Source: Methylobacterium amylolyticum (GTDB lineage Bacteria; Pseudomonadota; Alphaproteobacteria; Rhizobiales; Beijerinckiaceae). From it: 64,000 bases of DNA. Positions 30,360-38,841 of the stretch are shown one piece after another. Each line of letters starts with the position of its first letter. Within the stretch, counting starts at the first letter, position 1. The translations under genes were made by a program, and so were the position numbers. The stretch spans positions 87,386 to 151,385 of the forward strand of contig NZ_JAUYZI010000008.1 in assembly GCF_030700245.1 (NCBI RefSeq). Reading direction: 5' to 3'. The notes beneath the pieces are model-generated. The model was given only the letters and a program-made list of their open reading frames with translations. It had not been told where the DNA came from and did no database searches.

Positions 30360-31562
30360 ATGACCATCCAGCACACGCTCTCATCGTCCGGCGGCCGCGG
30401 CTCGGCGACGGACCTCGCGGCGCGCTCGGCCGCCGCCGCCGCCATAGCCGCCGCCCACGCCGAGGCGGTGGACCGCGACGCGCGCTTCCCCGTCGAGGCG
30501 GTGGCGGCGCTGCGCTCGCAGCGGCTGCTGGGCGCGGCGGTGCCGATCGAGCTCGGCGGCGAGGGTGCCGGGATGCGGGCTCTGGCCGAGACCAGCTACG
30601 CCCTGGGCCGGGCCTGCGCCTCCTCGGCGATGATCTTCGCCATGCACCAGACCAAGGTCGCCTGCCTCACCCGCCACGGGCGCGGCGAGCCCTGGCGCGA
30701 GGGCCTGATGCGCCGGATCGCGGACGAGCAGTTGCTGCTCGCCTCCTCCACCACCGAGGGCCAGAACGGCGGCAACGTCCGCACCTCCGCGGCGGCCGTC
30801 GAGGCCGATGCCGACGGCGTCGCCCTGGAGCGCGCGGCCACCGTGATCTCCTACGGCGCCCAGGCCGACGGCATCGTCACCGTCGCCCGCCGGGCGGCGG
30901 AGGCGGGTGCCTCGGATCAGGTGCTGTGCGTCTTCTTGAAGGAGGACTACACCCTGGAGCGGCTGAACGGCTGGGAGACGCTCGGCATGCGCGGCACGTG
31001 CAGCAGCGGCTTCCGCCTGCGCGCCCGCGGCCGGCCGGAGCAGGTGCTGCCGGCCCGCTACGCCGACATCCACAACCAGACGATGACGCCGGTCTCGCAC
31101 ATCCTGTGGTCGAGCGCCTGGGCCGGCATCGCCGCGGGCGCCGTGGAGCGGGCACAGGCCTTCACCCGCACGGCGATGCGCGGAGCGGGCGGCGTCGCCC
31201 CGCCCGGCGCCCTGCACTACGCCCGCGCCGTCTCCAGCCTGAAGCAGGCGCGCGCCCTGATAGCGCAGGGGCTCGACCGGTTCGAGGCGGCGGCCGACGA
31301 CCCCGCCGCGCTCGCCGCCCTCGACGCGCAGACCGCGCTGGCGATGCTCAAGGTCGAGGTCTCGGAACTCGCGGTGGCCGCGGTGAGCGGTGCGCTGCGC
31401 GCCAACGGGCTGGCTGGCTACCGCCAGGACGGCGACTTCAGCGTCGGGCGGGCGCTGCGCGACATCCTCTCGGCGCCGATCATGATCCACAACGACCGGA
31501 TCGTGGCCAACCTCGCCACCGCCACCCTGATGGCCCCGGTCGCCCCCACCCTGCTCGCCTGA
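30360..31562 (+). CDS. Acyl-CoA dehydrogenase-family flavoprotein, first gene of the carrier operon
   Basis: The 400-residue protein has the acyl-CoA dehydrogenase fold: an N-terminal helical domain with LRSQRLLGAAVPIELGGEG, a middle beta domain (STTEGQNGGNVRT, NGWETLGMRGTCSSG) and a C-terminal helical domain. The usual catalytic Glu region (YEGT-like) is replaced by IMIHNDRIVANL, so classical alpha-beta desaturation of acyl-CoA is doubtful. In this setting it may oxidise a carrier-bound aminoacyl group, as PltE-type prolyl-carrier dehydrogenases do, or act as a flavin monooxygenase. It is 20 bases from the ligase gene. Substrate is inference. Confidence 0.82.
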   Translation: MTIQHTLSSSGGRGSATDLAARSAAAAAIAAAHAEAVDRDARFPVEAVAALRSQRLLGAAVPIELGGEGAGMRALAETSYALGRACASSAMIFAMHQTKVACLTRHGRGEPWREGLMRRIADEQLLLASSTTEGQNGGNVRTSAAAVEADADGVALERAATVISYGAQADGIVTVARRAAEAGASDQVLCVFLKEDYTLERLNGWETLGMRGTCSSGFRLRARGRPEQVLPARYADIHNQTMTPVSHILWSSAWAGIAAGAVERAQAFTRTAMRGAGGVAPPGALHYARAVSSLKQARALIAQGLDRFEAAADDPAALAALDAQTALAMLKVEVSELAVAAVSGALRANGLAGYRQDGDFSVGRALRDILSAPIMIHNDRIVANLATATLMAPVAPTLLA

Positions 31563-31582
31563 ACCTGCCCGGAGCGCTTCCG

Positions 31583-32515
31583 ATGAACATGCCCGTCCTC
31601 AACGTGCCGGCCGCGCCGCCGGCGACGGATCCGCTCGACAGCCTGTTCGACACGCTGTTCCGGCCGATGAACGCGCAGGGCGTCTACGCCCGCACCGGCG
31701 CCTACGAGTCCGTGGTCGAGGCGCTGGCCGCGCTGATCTCGTCGCGCCGGGAAGAGGCCACCGAGGTGTTCCGCTTTCCGCCGGTGATGAGCCGGGCGCA
31801 CCTGGAGCGGCACGGCTACCTCAAGAGCTTCCCGAACCTGCTCGGCTGCGTCTCCTGCCTGGAGGGCAGCGAGGCGGAGATCCGCGCGGCGGCCGACCGC
31901 CACCTCGCCGGCGGCGACTGGACCACGGGGCTCGAGACCGCCGACCTCGTTCTGACGCCGGCCGCCTGCTATCCCGTCTACCCGATCGCCGCCGCGCGGG
32001 GCGCCGTGCCGCGGAGCGGCTACCGCTTTGACGTGGCCTGCGACTGCTTCCGCCGCGAACCCTCGCCGCATCTCGACCGCCTGCAATCGTTCCGGATGCG
32101 GGAATACGTCCGGGTCGGCACGCCGGAGCAGGTCGCCGCCTTCCGCGAGAGCTGGATCGCCCGCGCCACCGCGCTCGCCGACGACCTCGGCCTGCCCTAC
32201 ACGGTGGAGCAGGCGAGCGACCCGTTCTTCGGCCGGCTCGGCCAGATCATGGCCTTCAGCCAGCTCGAGCAGTCGCTGAAGTTCGAGCTACTGATCCCCC
32301 TGCGCGGCGCGGCCGCCGGAACCGCGTGCATGAGCTTCAACTACCACCGCGAGCATTTCGGCACGACCTGGGACCTGCGGCTGGAGGACGGCGAGCCGGC
32401 GCATACGGGCTGCGTCGCCTTCGGCATGGACCGCCTCGCGGTGGCGCTGTTCGCCACGCACGGCGCGCATATCGCCGACTGGCCGGCCCCGGTCCGCGCC
32501 GCGCTGAAGCTCTGA
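31583..32515 (+). CDS. Amino acid:[carrier protein] ligase (truncated class II aaRS homologue)
   Basis: This family, described from Bradyrhizobium, is a SerRS catalytic core without tRNA-binding domain that adenylates an amino acid and transfers it to a carrier-protein phosphopantetheine. In the 310 residues I see motif 2 (CFRREPSPHLDRLQSFRMRE) and motif 3 (VAFGMDRLAVALF). The zinc ligands Cys129, Glu174 and Cys277 have spacings of 45 and 103, equal to those I recall for the Bradyrhizobium glycine enzyme (131, 176, 279). The first 60 residues are not aaRS-like coiled coil. GGAGC precedes the ATG. Its amino acid is unknown, but glycine or alanine is known for the family. Confidence 0.88.
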   Translation: MNMPVLNVPAAPPATDPLDSLFDTLFRPMNAQGVYARTGAYESVVEALAALISSRREEATEVFRFPPVMSRAHLERHGYLKSFPNLLGCVSCLEGSEAEIRAAADRHLAGGDWTTGLETADLVLTPAACYPVYPIAAARGAVPRSGYRFDVACDCFRREPSPHLDRLQSFRMREYVRVGTPEQVAAFRESWIARATALADDLGLPYTVEQASDPFFGRLGQIMAFSQLEQSLKFELLIPLRGAAAGTACMSFNYHREHFGTTWDLRLEDGEPAHTGCVAFGMDRLAVALFATHGAHIADWPAPVRAALKL

Positions 32516-32526
32516 GCGCCGACGCC

Positions 32527-33501
32527 GTGGCCCTCGACCCGCACGTCCGCCGCTTCCTCGACATGATGGCGCTCGGCCGGTCCGGCACGCCGGACGTCGC
32601 GGCGCGGCGCGACGGCCTGCGCGCCCTGGCGGCGCTCGCCGGCCCGGCCCCGACGGGCGTCGCGACCCGCGATCTCGTCCTGCCGGGTCCGGCCGGACCG
32701 GTCGCCGCCCGGCTCTACGCGCCCGAGACCGGCGACAAGGGTGGCGGCGACAAGGGTGGCGGCGACAAGGGTGTCGGCGGCAGCGGGGCGGGGCTCCTGT
32801 TCCTCCACGGAGGCGGGCTGACGACCGGCGGCCTCGACACCCATGACGGGATCTGCCGGACGCTCGCCGCGGCGGGTGGCTTGTCCGTGGTCGCGGTCGA
32901 TTACCGCCTCGCCCCCGAGCACCCGTTCCCGGCGGCGCTGGAGGATGCCCGCGCCGCCCTCGCCTGGACCGCCGCGCACGCGCCCGCCCTCGGCATCGAC
33001 CCGGCGCGCCTCGCCGTCGGCGGCGACTCGGCCGGCGCGGGGCTGGCCGCTCTCCTCTGCCAGGAAGCCCGCGGCGCGGGTCCCCGCATCGCGGCGCAAC
33101 TCCTGATCTGCCCCGTCCTCGACTTGGAGGGCGCCGGTCCGTCACGCACCGCGTTCGCCTCGGGCTACTTCCTCGACATCGCCACCATCGGCCGCGATGC
33201 GCGGGCCTGCGGGCTCGTCGGCCCCGGGGCCGCGCGGTTCGCGCCGCTGCGGACGGCCGACCTCACCGGCCTGCCGCCGGCCCACATCCACACCGCCGCC
33301 TGCGACCCCGTGCGCGACGACGGCACCGCCTACGCCGAGCGGCTGCGCGGCGCGGGCGTGCCCGCCGCCCTCACCTGCCACGCGGGCATGATCCACTTCT
33401 TCTACGGCCTCGGCCGCCTCGTCCCGCGGGCGCGGCCGATCCTCGCCGGCATGGCCGCGGACTTCGCCGGCCTTCTGACGGAATCCCGGGCCGCCGCCTG
33501 A
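32527..33501 (+). CDS. Alpha/beta hydrolase, hormone-sensitive-lipase type
   Basis: The 324-residue enzyme has the oxyanion-hole motif FLHGGGLTTGGLDTHD, VVAVDYRLAPEHPFPAALED, the nucleophile elbow VGGDSAGAGLAALL, a C-terminal Asp (ACDPVRDDG) and the catalytic His in GMIHFFYGLGR. It belongs to the HSL/acetyl-esterase family and would release or edit a thioester- or ester-bound product here. Three GDKGG-type repeats interrupt the protein just before the HGGG strand. The start is a GTG at 32527, 11 bases after the ligase stop. The carrier-protein gene follows 30 bases later. Confidence 0.87.
   Translation: MALDPHVRRFLDMMALGRSGTPDVAARRDGLRALAALAGPAPTGVATRDLVLPGPAGPVAARLYAPETGDKGGGDKGGGDKGVGGSGAGLLFLHGGGLTTGGLDTHDGICRTLAAAGGLSVVAVDYRLAPEHPFPAALEDARAALAWTAAHAPALGIDPARLAVGGDSAGAGLAALLCQEARGAGPRIAAQLLICPVLDLEGAGPSRTAFASGYFLDIATIGRDARACGLVGPGAARFAPLRTADLTGLPPAHIHTAACDPVRDDGTAYAERLRGAGVPAALTCHAGMIHFFYGLGRLVPRARPILAGMAADFAGLLTESRAAA
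32731..32775 (+). repeat. Three 15-bp tandem repeats inside the hydrolase gene
   Basis: The unit GGCGACAAGGGTGGC occurs at 32731, 32746 and 32761, with one changed base in the third copy. It encodes GDKGG in frame. Copy-number change would lengthen or shorten the surface loop without frameshift. Confidence 0.9.
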
Positions 33502-33531
33502 TCCTCCCCCCCCTCACCCACGGAGACAGCC

Positions 33532-33789
33532 ATGACCCTGCGCCACACCATCGTCGACGCGATCGAGACGATCGCCCGCGAGCAGGACAAGCCGATGCCG
33601 CCGGTCACCGACGACCTCGTGATGGTCGACACCGAATTCGACTCCCTGTGCTTCGCCCTGCTGGTCGCCCGGATGGAGGACATGACCGGCGTCGACCCGT
33701 TCAGCGACATGGAGGTGGCCGACCTGCCGGTGACGGTGGGCGATCTCGTCGCCCTCTACGACCGCGCCGTGCAGAAGCGGGCGGCCTGA
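33532..33789 (+). CDS. Second acyl carrier protein-like protein
   Basis: The 85-residue protein begins MTLRHTIVDAIETIAREQDK and has the phosphopantetheine site Ser38 in TEFDSLCFALLVARMEDMTG, with a DSL core as in ordinary acyl carrier proteins. The third and fourth helices are FSDMEVADLPVTVGDLVALY. It lies between the hydrolase and the acyl-activating enzyme (5 bases to the latter), so it is probably the carrier loaded by that enzyme. CGGAGACAG lies upstream of the ATG. It differs clearly from the carrier at 29837, so the locus has two carriers with distinct roles. Confidence 0.85.
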   Translation: MTLRHTIVDAIETIAREQDKPMPPVTDDLVMVDTEFDSLCFALLVARMEDMTGVDPFSDMEVADLPVTVGDLVALYDRAVQKRAA

Positions 33790-33794
33790 GCGCG

Positions 33795-35156
33795 ATGATC
33801 CTGCGCGAGCGCCTCGCGGCCGCGGATCTCGGCGGCCTGACCCTGTCCGACCATCGCGGGCGGATGCCGCTCGCCGACCTGCTGCGCGGGACTGCGACGG
33901 CCCCCGCCGCCGCGGCGCTCGCCGGGCGCTCGGTGCTGCTCGCCACCGGCGGTCAGATGGCGGCGGCGCGGGCGATGGTCGCCCTCGACGGGCTCGCCGG
34001 CCGCATGGTGCTCGTGCCCCCCGGACTCGCGCCGGAGCACGTGGCGGCGATCGCCGCCGACGGGGGGGTCGAGAGCGTCGTCACCGACGAAGGATTTCCC
34101 GAGGCCGGGCTGCCCGCGTGCGTGCCGCGCGTTCCGGTCGAGGCGGCCTGCGCCGCCGCGGTGGAAAGGTCCGTGCCGACCGAGTGGGTGCTCGCCACCT
34201 CCGGCACGACCGGGCGGCCAAAGCTCGTCGCCCATACGCTCGAAGGGCTTGCGGGCGGCATCAACACCGCGGCGATCCCTGAGCCCGGCACGGTGTGGAG
34301 CACGTTCTACGACATACGCCGCTACGGCGGGTTGCAGGTCTTTCTGCGGGCGATGCTCGCCCCCGCCGCCCTGGTCCTGTCGGACGCGGATGAGCCGCTG
34401 CGCGACTTCCTCGCCCGGATCGGTGCGGCGGGCGTCACCCACCTGCTCGGAACCCCGTCCCACTGGCGGCTCGCGCTGATGAGCGCGGGCGTGAGCGAGA
34501 TCGCCCCGCGCTACGTGCGCCTGTCCGGCGAGATCGCCGACCAGACGATCCTCGACCTGCTGCGCACCGCCTTCCCCGAGGCCCGCATCGCCCACGCCTA
34601 CGCCTCCACCGAGGGCGGCGTCGGCTTCACCGTCGAGGACGGCCGCGAGGGCTTCCCCGCGGCGCTGGTCGGCACGCGGGCCGGCATCGAGATCACGATC
34701 CGGGACGACGGCCTGTACGTGCGCTCGAACCGGACCGGGCGCCGCTATCTCGGGGACGGGGCCCCCGCCCTGATGGACGCCGACGGCTTCGTCGATACGG
34801 GCGACCTCGTGGAGCGGCGCGGCGCGCGCTACCACTTCCTCGGCCGGCGCAGCGGCGTGATCAACGTCGGCGGCGCCAAGGTGCAGCCGGAGGAGGTCGA
34901 GGCCGTCCTCAACGTCCATCCGCGGGTGTCGATGTCCCGCGTCCGCGCCCGGCCGAACCCCCTGCTCGGCGCGATCGTCGAGGCGGAGGTGGTGCTGCGC
35001 GCTCCCGGCGCGCCGGAGGAGGCCGCTTCGCTCAAGAGCGCGATCATTGCCCATTGCCGGCCGCACCTCGCCCGCCACAAGGTGCCGGCGAGCGTGCGCT
35101 TCGTCCCCGACCTGCCGCTCACGGCCGGCGGCAAGCTTCTGCGGAGGGCGCCGTGA
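33795..35156 (+). CDS. AMP-dependent acyl-activating enzyme (ANL superfamily)
   Basis: The 453-residue protein has the ANL motifs: A3 TSGTTGRPKLVAHT, A5 AYASTEGGVGF, A7 DTGDLVERRG, A8 GRRSGVINVGGAKVQPEEVE and A10 PLTAGGKLLRR with the catalytic lysine. It is shorter at the N-terminus than fatty acyl-CoA ligases (usual 500-550), as in some stand-alone aryl or beta-hydroxy acid ligases. It likely activates a carboxylic acid and loads it on CoA or the adjacent carrier protein. It starts 5 bases after the carrier gene and overlaps the reductase gene by four bases (GTGA). The acid is unknown. Confidence 0.9.
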   Translation: MILRERLAAADLGGLTLSDHRGRMPLADLLRGTATAPAAAALAGRSVLLATGGQMAAARAMVALDGLAGRMVLVPPGLAPEHVAAIAADGGVESVVTDEGFPEAGLPACVPRVPVEAACAAAVERSVPTEWVLATSGTTGRPKLVAHTLEGLAGGINTAAIPEPGTVWSTFYDIRRYGGLQVFLRAMLAPAALVLSDADEPLRDFLARIGAAGVTHLLGTPSHWRLALMSAGVSEIAPRYVRLSGEIADQTILDLLRTAFPEARIAHAYASTEGGVGFTVEDGREGFPAALVGTRAGIEITIRDDGLYVRSNRTGRRYLGDGAPALMDADGFVDTGDLVERRGARYHFLGRRSGVINVGGAKVQPEEVEAVLNVHPRVSMSRVRARPNPLLGAIVEAEVVLRAPGAPEEAASLKSAIIAHCRPHLARHKVPASVRFVPDLPLTAGGKLLRRAP

Positions 35157-35896
35157 GCGAAACCCCGGCACGGGACCGCGTCGTCGTCGTCACCGGCGGC
35201 AGCCGGGGCATCGGTCTCGCCATCGCCGAGGCCCTGGCCGCGGACGGCCACCGGGTCGTCGCGGTGGCGCGGCGCTCCAGCGAGGCCCTGGAGGCGGCGG
35301 CGGGCAAGGCGGAGGGCCGGATCCGGTTCGAGCCCTGCGACCTCGCCGAACTCGATGCCCTCCAGCCGCTCGCCCAAAAAATCCGGGCGGCGCACGGGCC
35401 GGTCTACGGCCTCGTCAACAACGCCGCGCTGGGCACGCCGGGCCTGCTCGCGACGATGCCGGCGACCGAGATCGCCCGGCTCGTCCATCTCAACACGGTG
35501 GCGCCGATGGTGCTGACCAAGCTGCTCGTGCGCGGGATGATGGCCAAGGGCGCGGGCCGGGTCGTCAACGTCAGCTCGATCATCGCGTTCACCGGCTACA
35601 ACGCCCTGTCGGTCTACGCCGCGACCAAGGCGTCGATGATCGGCTTTACCCGCTCCCTCGCCCGCGAGGTCGGCAAGCTCGGCGTCACCGTGAACGCGGT
35701 CGCGCCGGGCTTCGTCGAGACGGCGCTGACCGAGGGGATGGGGGCGGACGACCTCGCCAAGATCGCCGGCCGCAGCGCCCTGCGCCGCCTCGTCGAGCCG
35801 CGGGACGTGGCCGACGCCGTCGCCTTCCTCGTGTCGGACCGGGCGCGCAACGTCACCGGCACGGTGCTCACGGTGGATGCCGGCAGCACCGCCTGA
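35153..35896 (+). CDS. SDR-family 3-oxoacyl-[acyl-carrier-protein] reductase-like protein
   Basis: The 247-residue protein is a classical short-chain dehydrogenase: cofactor motif VVTGGSRGIGLAIAEAL near residues 12-28, NNAALGTPG, catalytic Ser in VVNVSSIIAFTGYN and Tyr-x-x-x-Lys in VYAATKASMIGFTRSLA, then TVNAVAPGFVETALTE. The close match to FabG suggests reduction of a carrier-bound 3-oxo group with NAD(P)H. The GTG start overlaps the ligase stop by four bases. It is the last gene of the operon and ends convergently 6 bases before the transglycosylase gene. Confidence 0.9.
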   Translation: MSETPARDRVVVVTGGSRGIGLAIAEALAADGHRVVAVARRSSEALEAAAGKAEGRIRFEPCDLAELDALQPLAQKIRAAHGPVYGLVNNAALGTPGLLATMPATEIARLVHLNTVAPMVLTKLLVRGMMAKGAGRVVNVSSIIAFTGYNALSVYAATKASMIGFTRSLAREVGKLGVTVNAVAPGFVETALTEGMGADDLAKIAGRSALRRLVEPRDVADAVAFLVSDRARNVTGTVLTVDAGSTA

Positions 35897-35902
35897 GCGG
35901 CG

Positions 35903-37198
35903 TCACGGGCCCGCGCGCATCCGCTCCAGCACGGTGGCGTCGGCGTAGCCGTCCGGCGGCAGCCCCTTGGCCTTCTGGTAGGCGCGCAGAGCCGCGCGGG
36001 TGCGGGGCCCGATCTTGCCGTCGACCGTCCCGACCGGGTAGCTGCCCGCGTCGAGCCGGGTCTGGAGGTCGCGGCGCTCGTCCGCGCTCAGCATCCGGTC
36101 GCCCCGCGGCCAGTCCCGGGCGAGGCCGGGCTCGCCGCGCAGGCGGTCCGAGAGCAGCCCGACGGTCAGCGCGTAGGACAGGGCGGTGTTGTAGCGCAGG
36201 ATCGCCGGGAAGTTCTGCGTCAGCAGGAAGGCCGGTCCCCGGGCGCCGGCCGGCAGGATCAGGGTGGCGGGGAGGCTGCCGTCGGCCGCCGGGTCGTCGC
36301 GGACCGGCCGGACGCCGAGCGCCCGCCACGCGTCGAGGCTGCGCGGGGTGGTCTCGTCGGCGAGCGCGAGGTCGAAGCCCTCCGGCAGGCGCGCCTCGTA
36401 GCCCCAGCGCACGCCCGGCCGCCAGCCCTCGGCGACGAGGTAGGCGGCGGTGGAGGCGAGCGCGTCCGGCACCGAGGTCCAGATGTCGCGCCGGCCGTCG
36501 CCGTCGAAGTCGACGGCGCGGGCGAGGTAGACGGTCGGCATGAACTGCGTGTGGCCCATCGCCCCGGCCCACGAGCCGGTGAGCCGCTCCGGCGGCGCGT
36601 CGCCCGCCGCCAGGATCTTCAGGGCCGCGATCAGCTCGGTTCGCCAGTAGGCGGCCCGGCCGTGATCGCCGCAGGCGAGGCTCGCCAGGGCGCGCACGAC
36701 CGGTCGCACGATCCCGGGATCGTCGAGCACCGCGCCGTAGCTCGACTCGACGCCCCAGAAAGCGACGAGGACGTGGCGGTCGACGCCGTAGCGCGCCTCG
36801 ATCGCCTGGAGCGTTGGCGCCCACTGTTCCAGCTTGGCCCGGCCGTCGGCGACCTTCGCGTCGGTGACGCTCGCCTCGATATAGGCCCAGATCGGCCGCG
36901 CGAACTCGGCTTGGTTCCGGGTCGCGGCGACCGCGTCCGGGTCCGGGGCGAGGCCCGTCAACTGCGCGTCGGCGAGCGCCCGCGGCACGCCCGCCTCCTC
37001 CGCCGCGGCGGCGAGATCGGACAGGCAGGCGTCGAAGGGCTGGGCGGGCGCGGAAGCCGCGGGTGCCGGGACCGTGGGCGCCGGGACCACGGGCGACGCT
37101 CCGGCGGCGGCCTCCGGCCCGGCCGCGGCCGGCACCGCGAGCGCCAGCGCGGCCAGTCCCGCGAGCGCGCCGATGAAGCCCCGTCCCCGATCCCGCAT
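35903..37198 (-). CDS. Lytic murein transglycosylase, MltB family, with peptidoglycan-binding domain
   Basis: This enzyme cleaves glycan strands to 1,6-anhydro products. The 431-residue protein has a signal peptide (MRDRGRGFIGALAGLAALAL) and a Pro/Ala linker. The MltB catalytic domain carries the Glu in VLVAFWGVESSYGAVL and GSWAGAMGHTQFMPTVYL. The C-terminal peptidoglycan-binding helix set runs from about 370 to 430 (DRMLSADERRDLQTRLD, YPVGTVDGKIGPRTRAALRA). ATG 37198 gives the signal peptide a clean start. It is downstream of, and on the same strand as, the M20 peptidase. Confidence 0.92.
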   Translation of the reverse strand: MRDRGRGFIGALAGLAALALAVPAAAGPEAAAGASPVVPAPTVPAPAASAPAQPFDACLSDLAAAAEEAGVPRALADAQLTGLAPDPDAVAATRNQAEFARPIWAYIEASVTDAKVADGRAKLEQWAPTLQAIEARYGVDRHVLVAFWGVESSYGAVLDDPGIVRPVVRALASLACGDHGRAAYWRTELIAALKILAAGDAPPERLTGSWAGAMGHTQFMPTVYLARAVDFDGDGRRDIWTSVPDALASTAAYLVAEGWRPGVRWGYEARLPEGFDLALADETTPRSLDAWRALGVRPVRDDPAADGSLPATLILPAGARGPAFLLTQNFPAILRYNTALSYALTVGLLSDRLRGEPGLARDWPRGDRMLSADERRDLQTRLDAGSYPVGTVDGKIGPRTRAALRAYQKAKGLPPDGYADATVLERMRAGP

Positions 37199-37279
37199 CC
37201 CGTTCCCCGCACCCCGTCGACCGCACATCGCCGACCGCCCCACCGTACCGGCGGCGCGCCGCCGACGCGAGGGCGCGGA

Positions 37280-38698
37280 TCAGCCGAGCGACATCCGCAG
37301 GGGCGGCTCCACGTCCGGCGGGAGCGGGCTCCTGTAGCCGCCCGGGCCGGCGCGGCGGGCGAGGTCGGCCCGGGCCGCCGCCCGCAGCTCGGGGTCGGTG
37401 AGCGCGCGGGCGGCGAGGCCGGCCATCGCCTTGGCGACCTGCACCGTGGCCTTGTGGGCCGCCGGGCTGCGCCCCTGCGCCACCACCTGCCACGTGTGGA
37501 ACGGCGTGCCGATCGCCACCGTCGGCGCGTGCGCCTGGACGGTGGGCACCACCCAGCTCACGTCGCCGACATCGGTCGAGCCGATCGCCGGGTCGCGGAC
37601 CGTGTCGATCGGCACGAGCGAATCGGCGAGCGGCGCGTCGGTGCGCGGCTGGCCGATCGCGCGGTAGACCGCGTCGATGTCCCCGTCGGTGAGCGTCGCC
37701 CGAATATCTTGCGCGAAGGCGCGGTCGGCCTCGTCGAAATGCGGCGGGCCCAGCTCCTCCATCACCGCGTGCAGCGCCCGCTCCAGCGGCGCATTGGCGA
37801 GGATGTTCGACACCGCGCTCACGACCCGGACCTCGACGGCGGTCTCGGTCATCAGCGCCGCGCCTTGCGCGATCCTCTTCACCCGCTCCACCAGGGCGAG
37901 CATGCCCGGAAGGTCGCGGGCGCGGATCGAGTAGCGCACCCGGGCGCTCGCCTGGACGACGTTGGGGGCGATGCCGCCCGCGTCGAGATAGGCGTAGTGC
38001 ACGCGCGCGTCGGACGGCATGTGCTCGCGCATGTAGTTGACGCCGACGCTCATCAGCTCGACCGCGTCGAGGGCCGAGCGGCCGAGATGGGGCGCCGCCG
38101 CCGCGTGGGCGGGCCGGCCGGTGAAGACGAAGTCGGCCCGGGTATTGGCGAGCGCCAGCGGCGGCGTCACCTCCCAGAAGCTCGACGGGTGCCAGGAGAT
38201 CGCGATGTCGGCGTCGGCGAAGGCGCCCGCGCGGACCATGAATGCCTTGGCCGCGCCGCCCTCCTCCGCCGGGCAACCGTAGTAGCGCACCCGCCCCGGC
38301 AGGCCGGTCTCGGCGAGCCAGTCCTTGACCGCGGCCGCCGCCAGCAATGCGCCGGCGCCGAGCAGGTTGTGGCCGCAGCCGTGGCCGTGGCCGCCCGCCT
38401 CGACTGGGCGGTGCTCGGCCACCCCCGCTTCCTGCGACAGGCCGGGCAGCGCGTCGTACTCGCCGAGGATGGCGATCACCGGACCGCCCTCCCCCGCCTC
38501 GCCGATCAGCGCGGTCGGGATGCCGGCCACGCCCTTCGTGACCGTGAAGCCGTGGTGGCGCAGCTCGGCGGCGTGCTCGGCGGCCGAGCGCGTCTCGGTG
38601 TAGCAGAGTTCGGGCATGCCCCAGACGCGGTCGGCCAGCGCGATCATCCGCTCCCGGTGCGCGTCGACCTTCGCCCAGACGGCGCTGCGGTTGTCCAT
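37280..38698 (-). CDS. M20-family amidohydrolase, AbgB-like
   Basis: The 472-residue metallopeptidase has MPELCYTETRSAAEHA, the metal site segment GHGHGCGHNLLGAGALLAAA, PAEEGGAAKAFMVRAG and SWHPSSFWEV. These are the hallmarks of the p-aminobenzoyl-glutamate hydrolase B group. Such enzymes deacylate N-acyl amino acids or aminobenzoyl-glutamate. The abgA and abgT partners are absent, so the substrate is unassigned. ATG 38698 is the only sensible start. The 81-base gap to the downstream transglycosylase gives no strong case for an operon. Confidence 0.88.
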   Translation of the reverse strand: MDNRSAVWAKVDAHRERMIALADRVWGMPELCYTETRSAAEHAAELRHHGFTVTKGVAGIPTALIGEAGEGGPVIAILGEYDALPGLSQEAGVAEHRPVEAGGHGHGCGHNLLGAGALLAAAAVKDWLAETGLPGRVRYYGCPAEEGGAAKAFMVRAGAFADADIAISWHPSSFWEVTPPLALANTRADFVFTGRPAHAAAAPHLGRSALDAVELMSVGVNYMREHMPSDARVHYAYLDAGGIAPNVVQASARVRYSIRARDLPGMLALVERVKRIAQGAALMTETAVEVRVVSAVSNILANAPLERALHAVMEELGPPHFDEADRAFAQDIRATLTDGDIDAVYRAIGQPRTDAPLADSLVPIDTVRDPAIGSTDVGDVSWVVPTVQAHAPTVAIGTPFHTWQVVAQGRSPAAHKATVQVAKAMAGLAARALTDPELRAAARADLARRAGPGGYRSPLPPDVEPPLRMSLG

Positions 38699-38841
38699 TC
38701 CGAGGGGTCTCCGGCGGGTGCGAGGAAGGTCCCACCATAGCGGCTTCGCGTGCGCCGTCTCCAGCCGCGGTCGCCGCGGGCGCGGCGATCTGCTACGCCC
38801 GCGAGCGCAATGAGCCGAGGAGACGGCAGGAGTCGCGTTCC

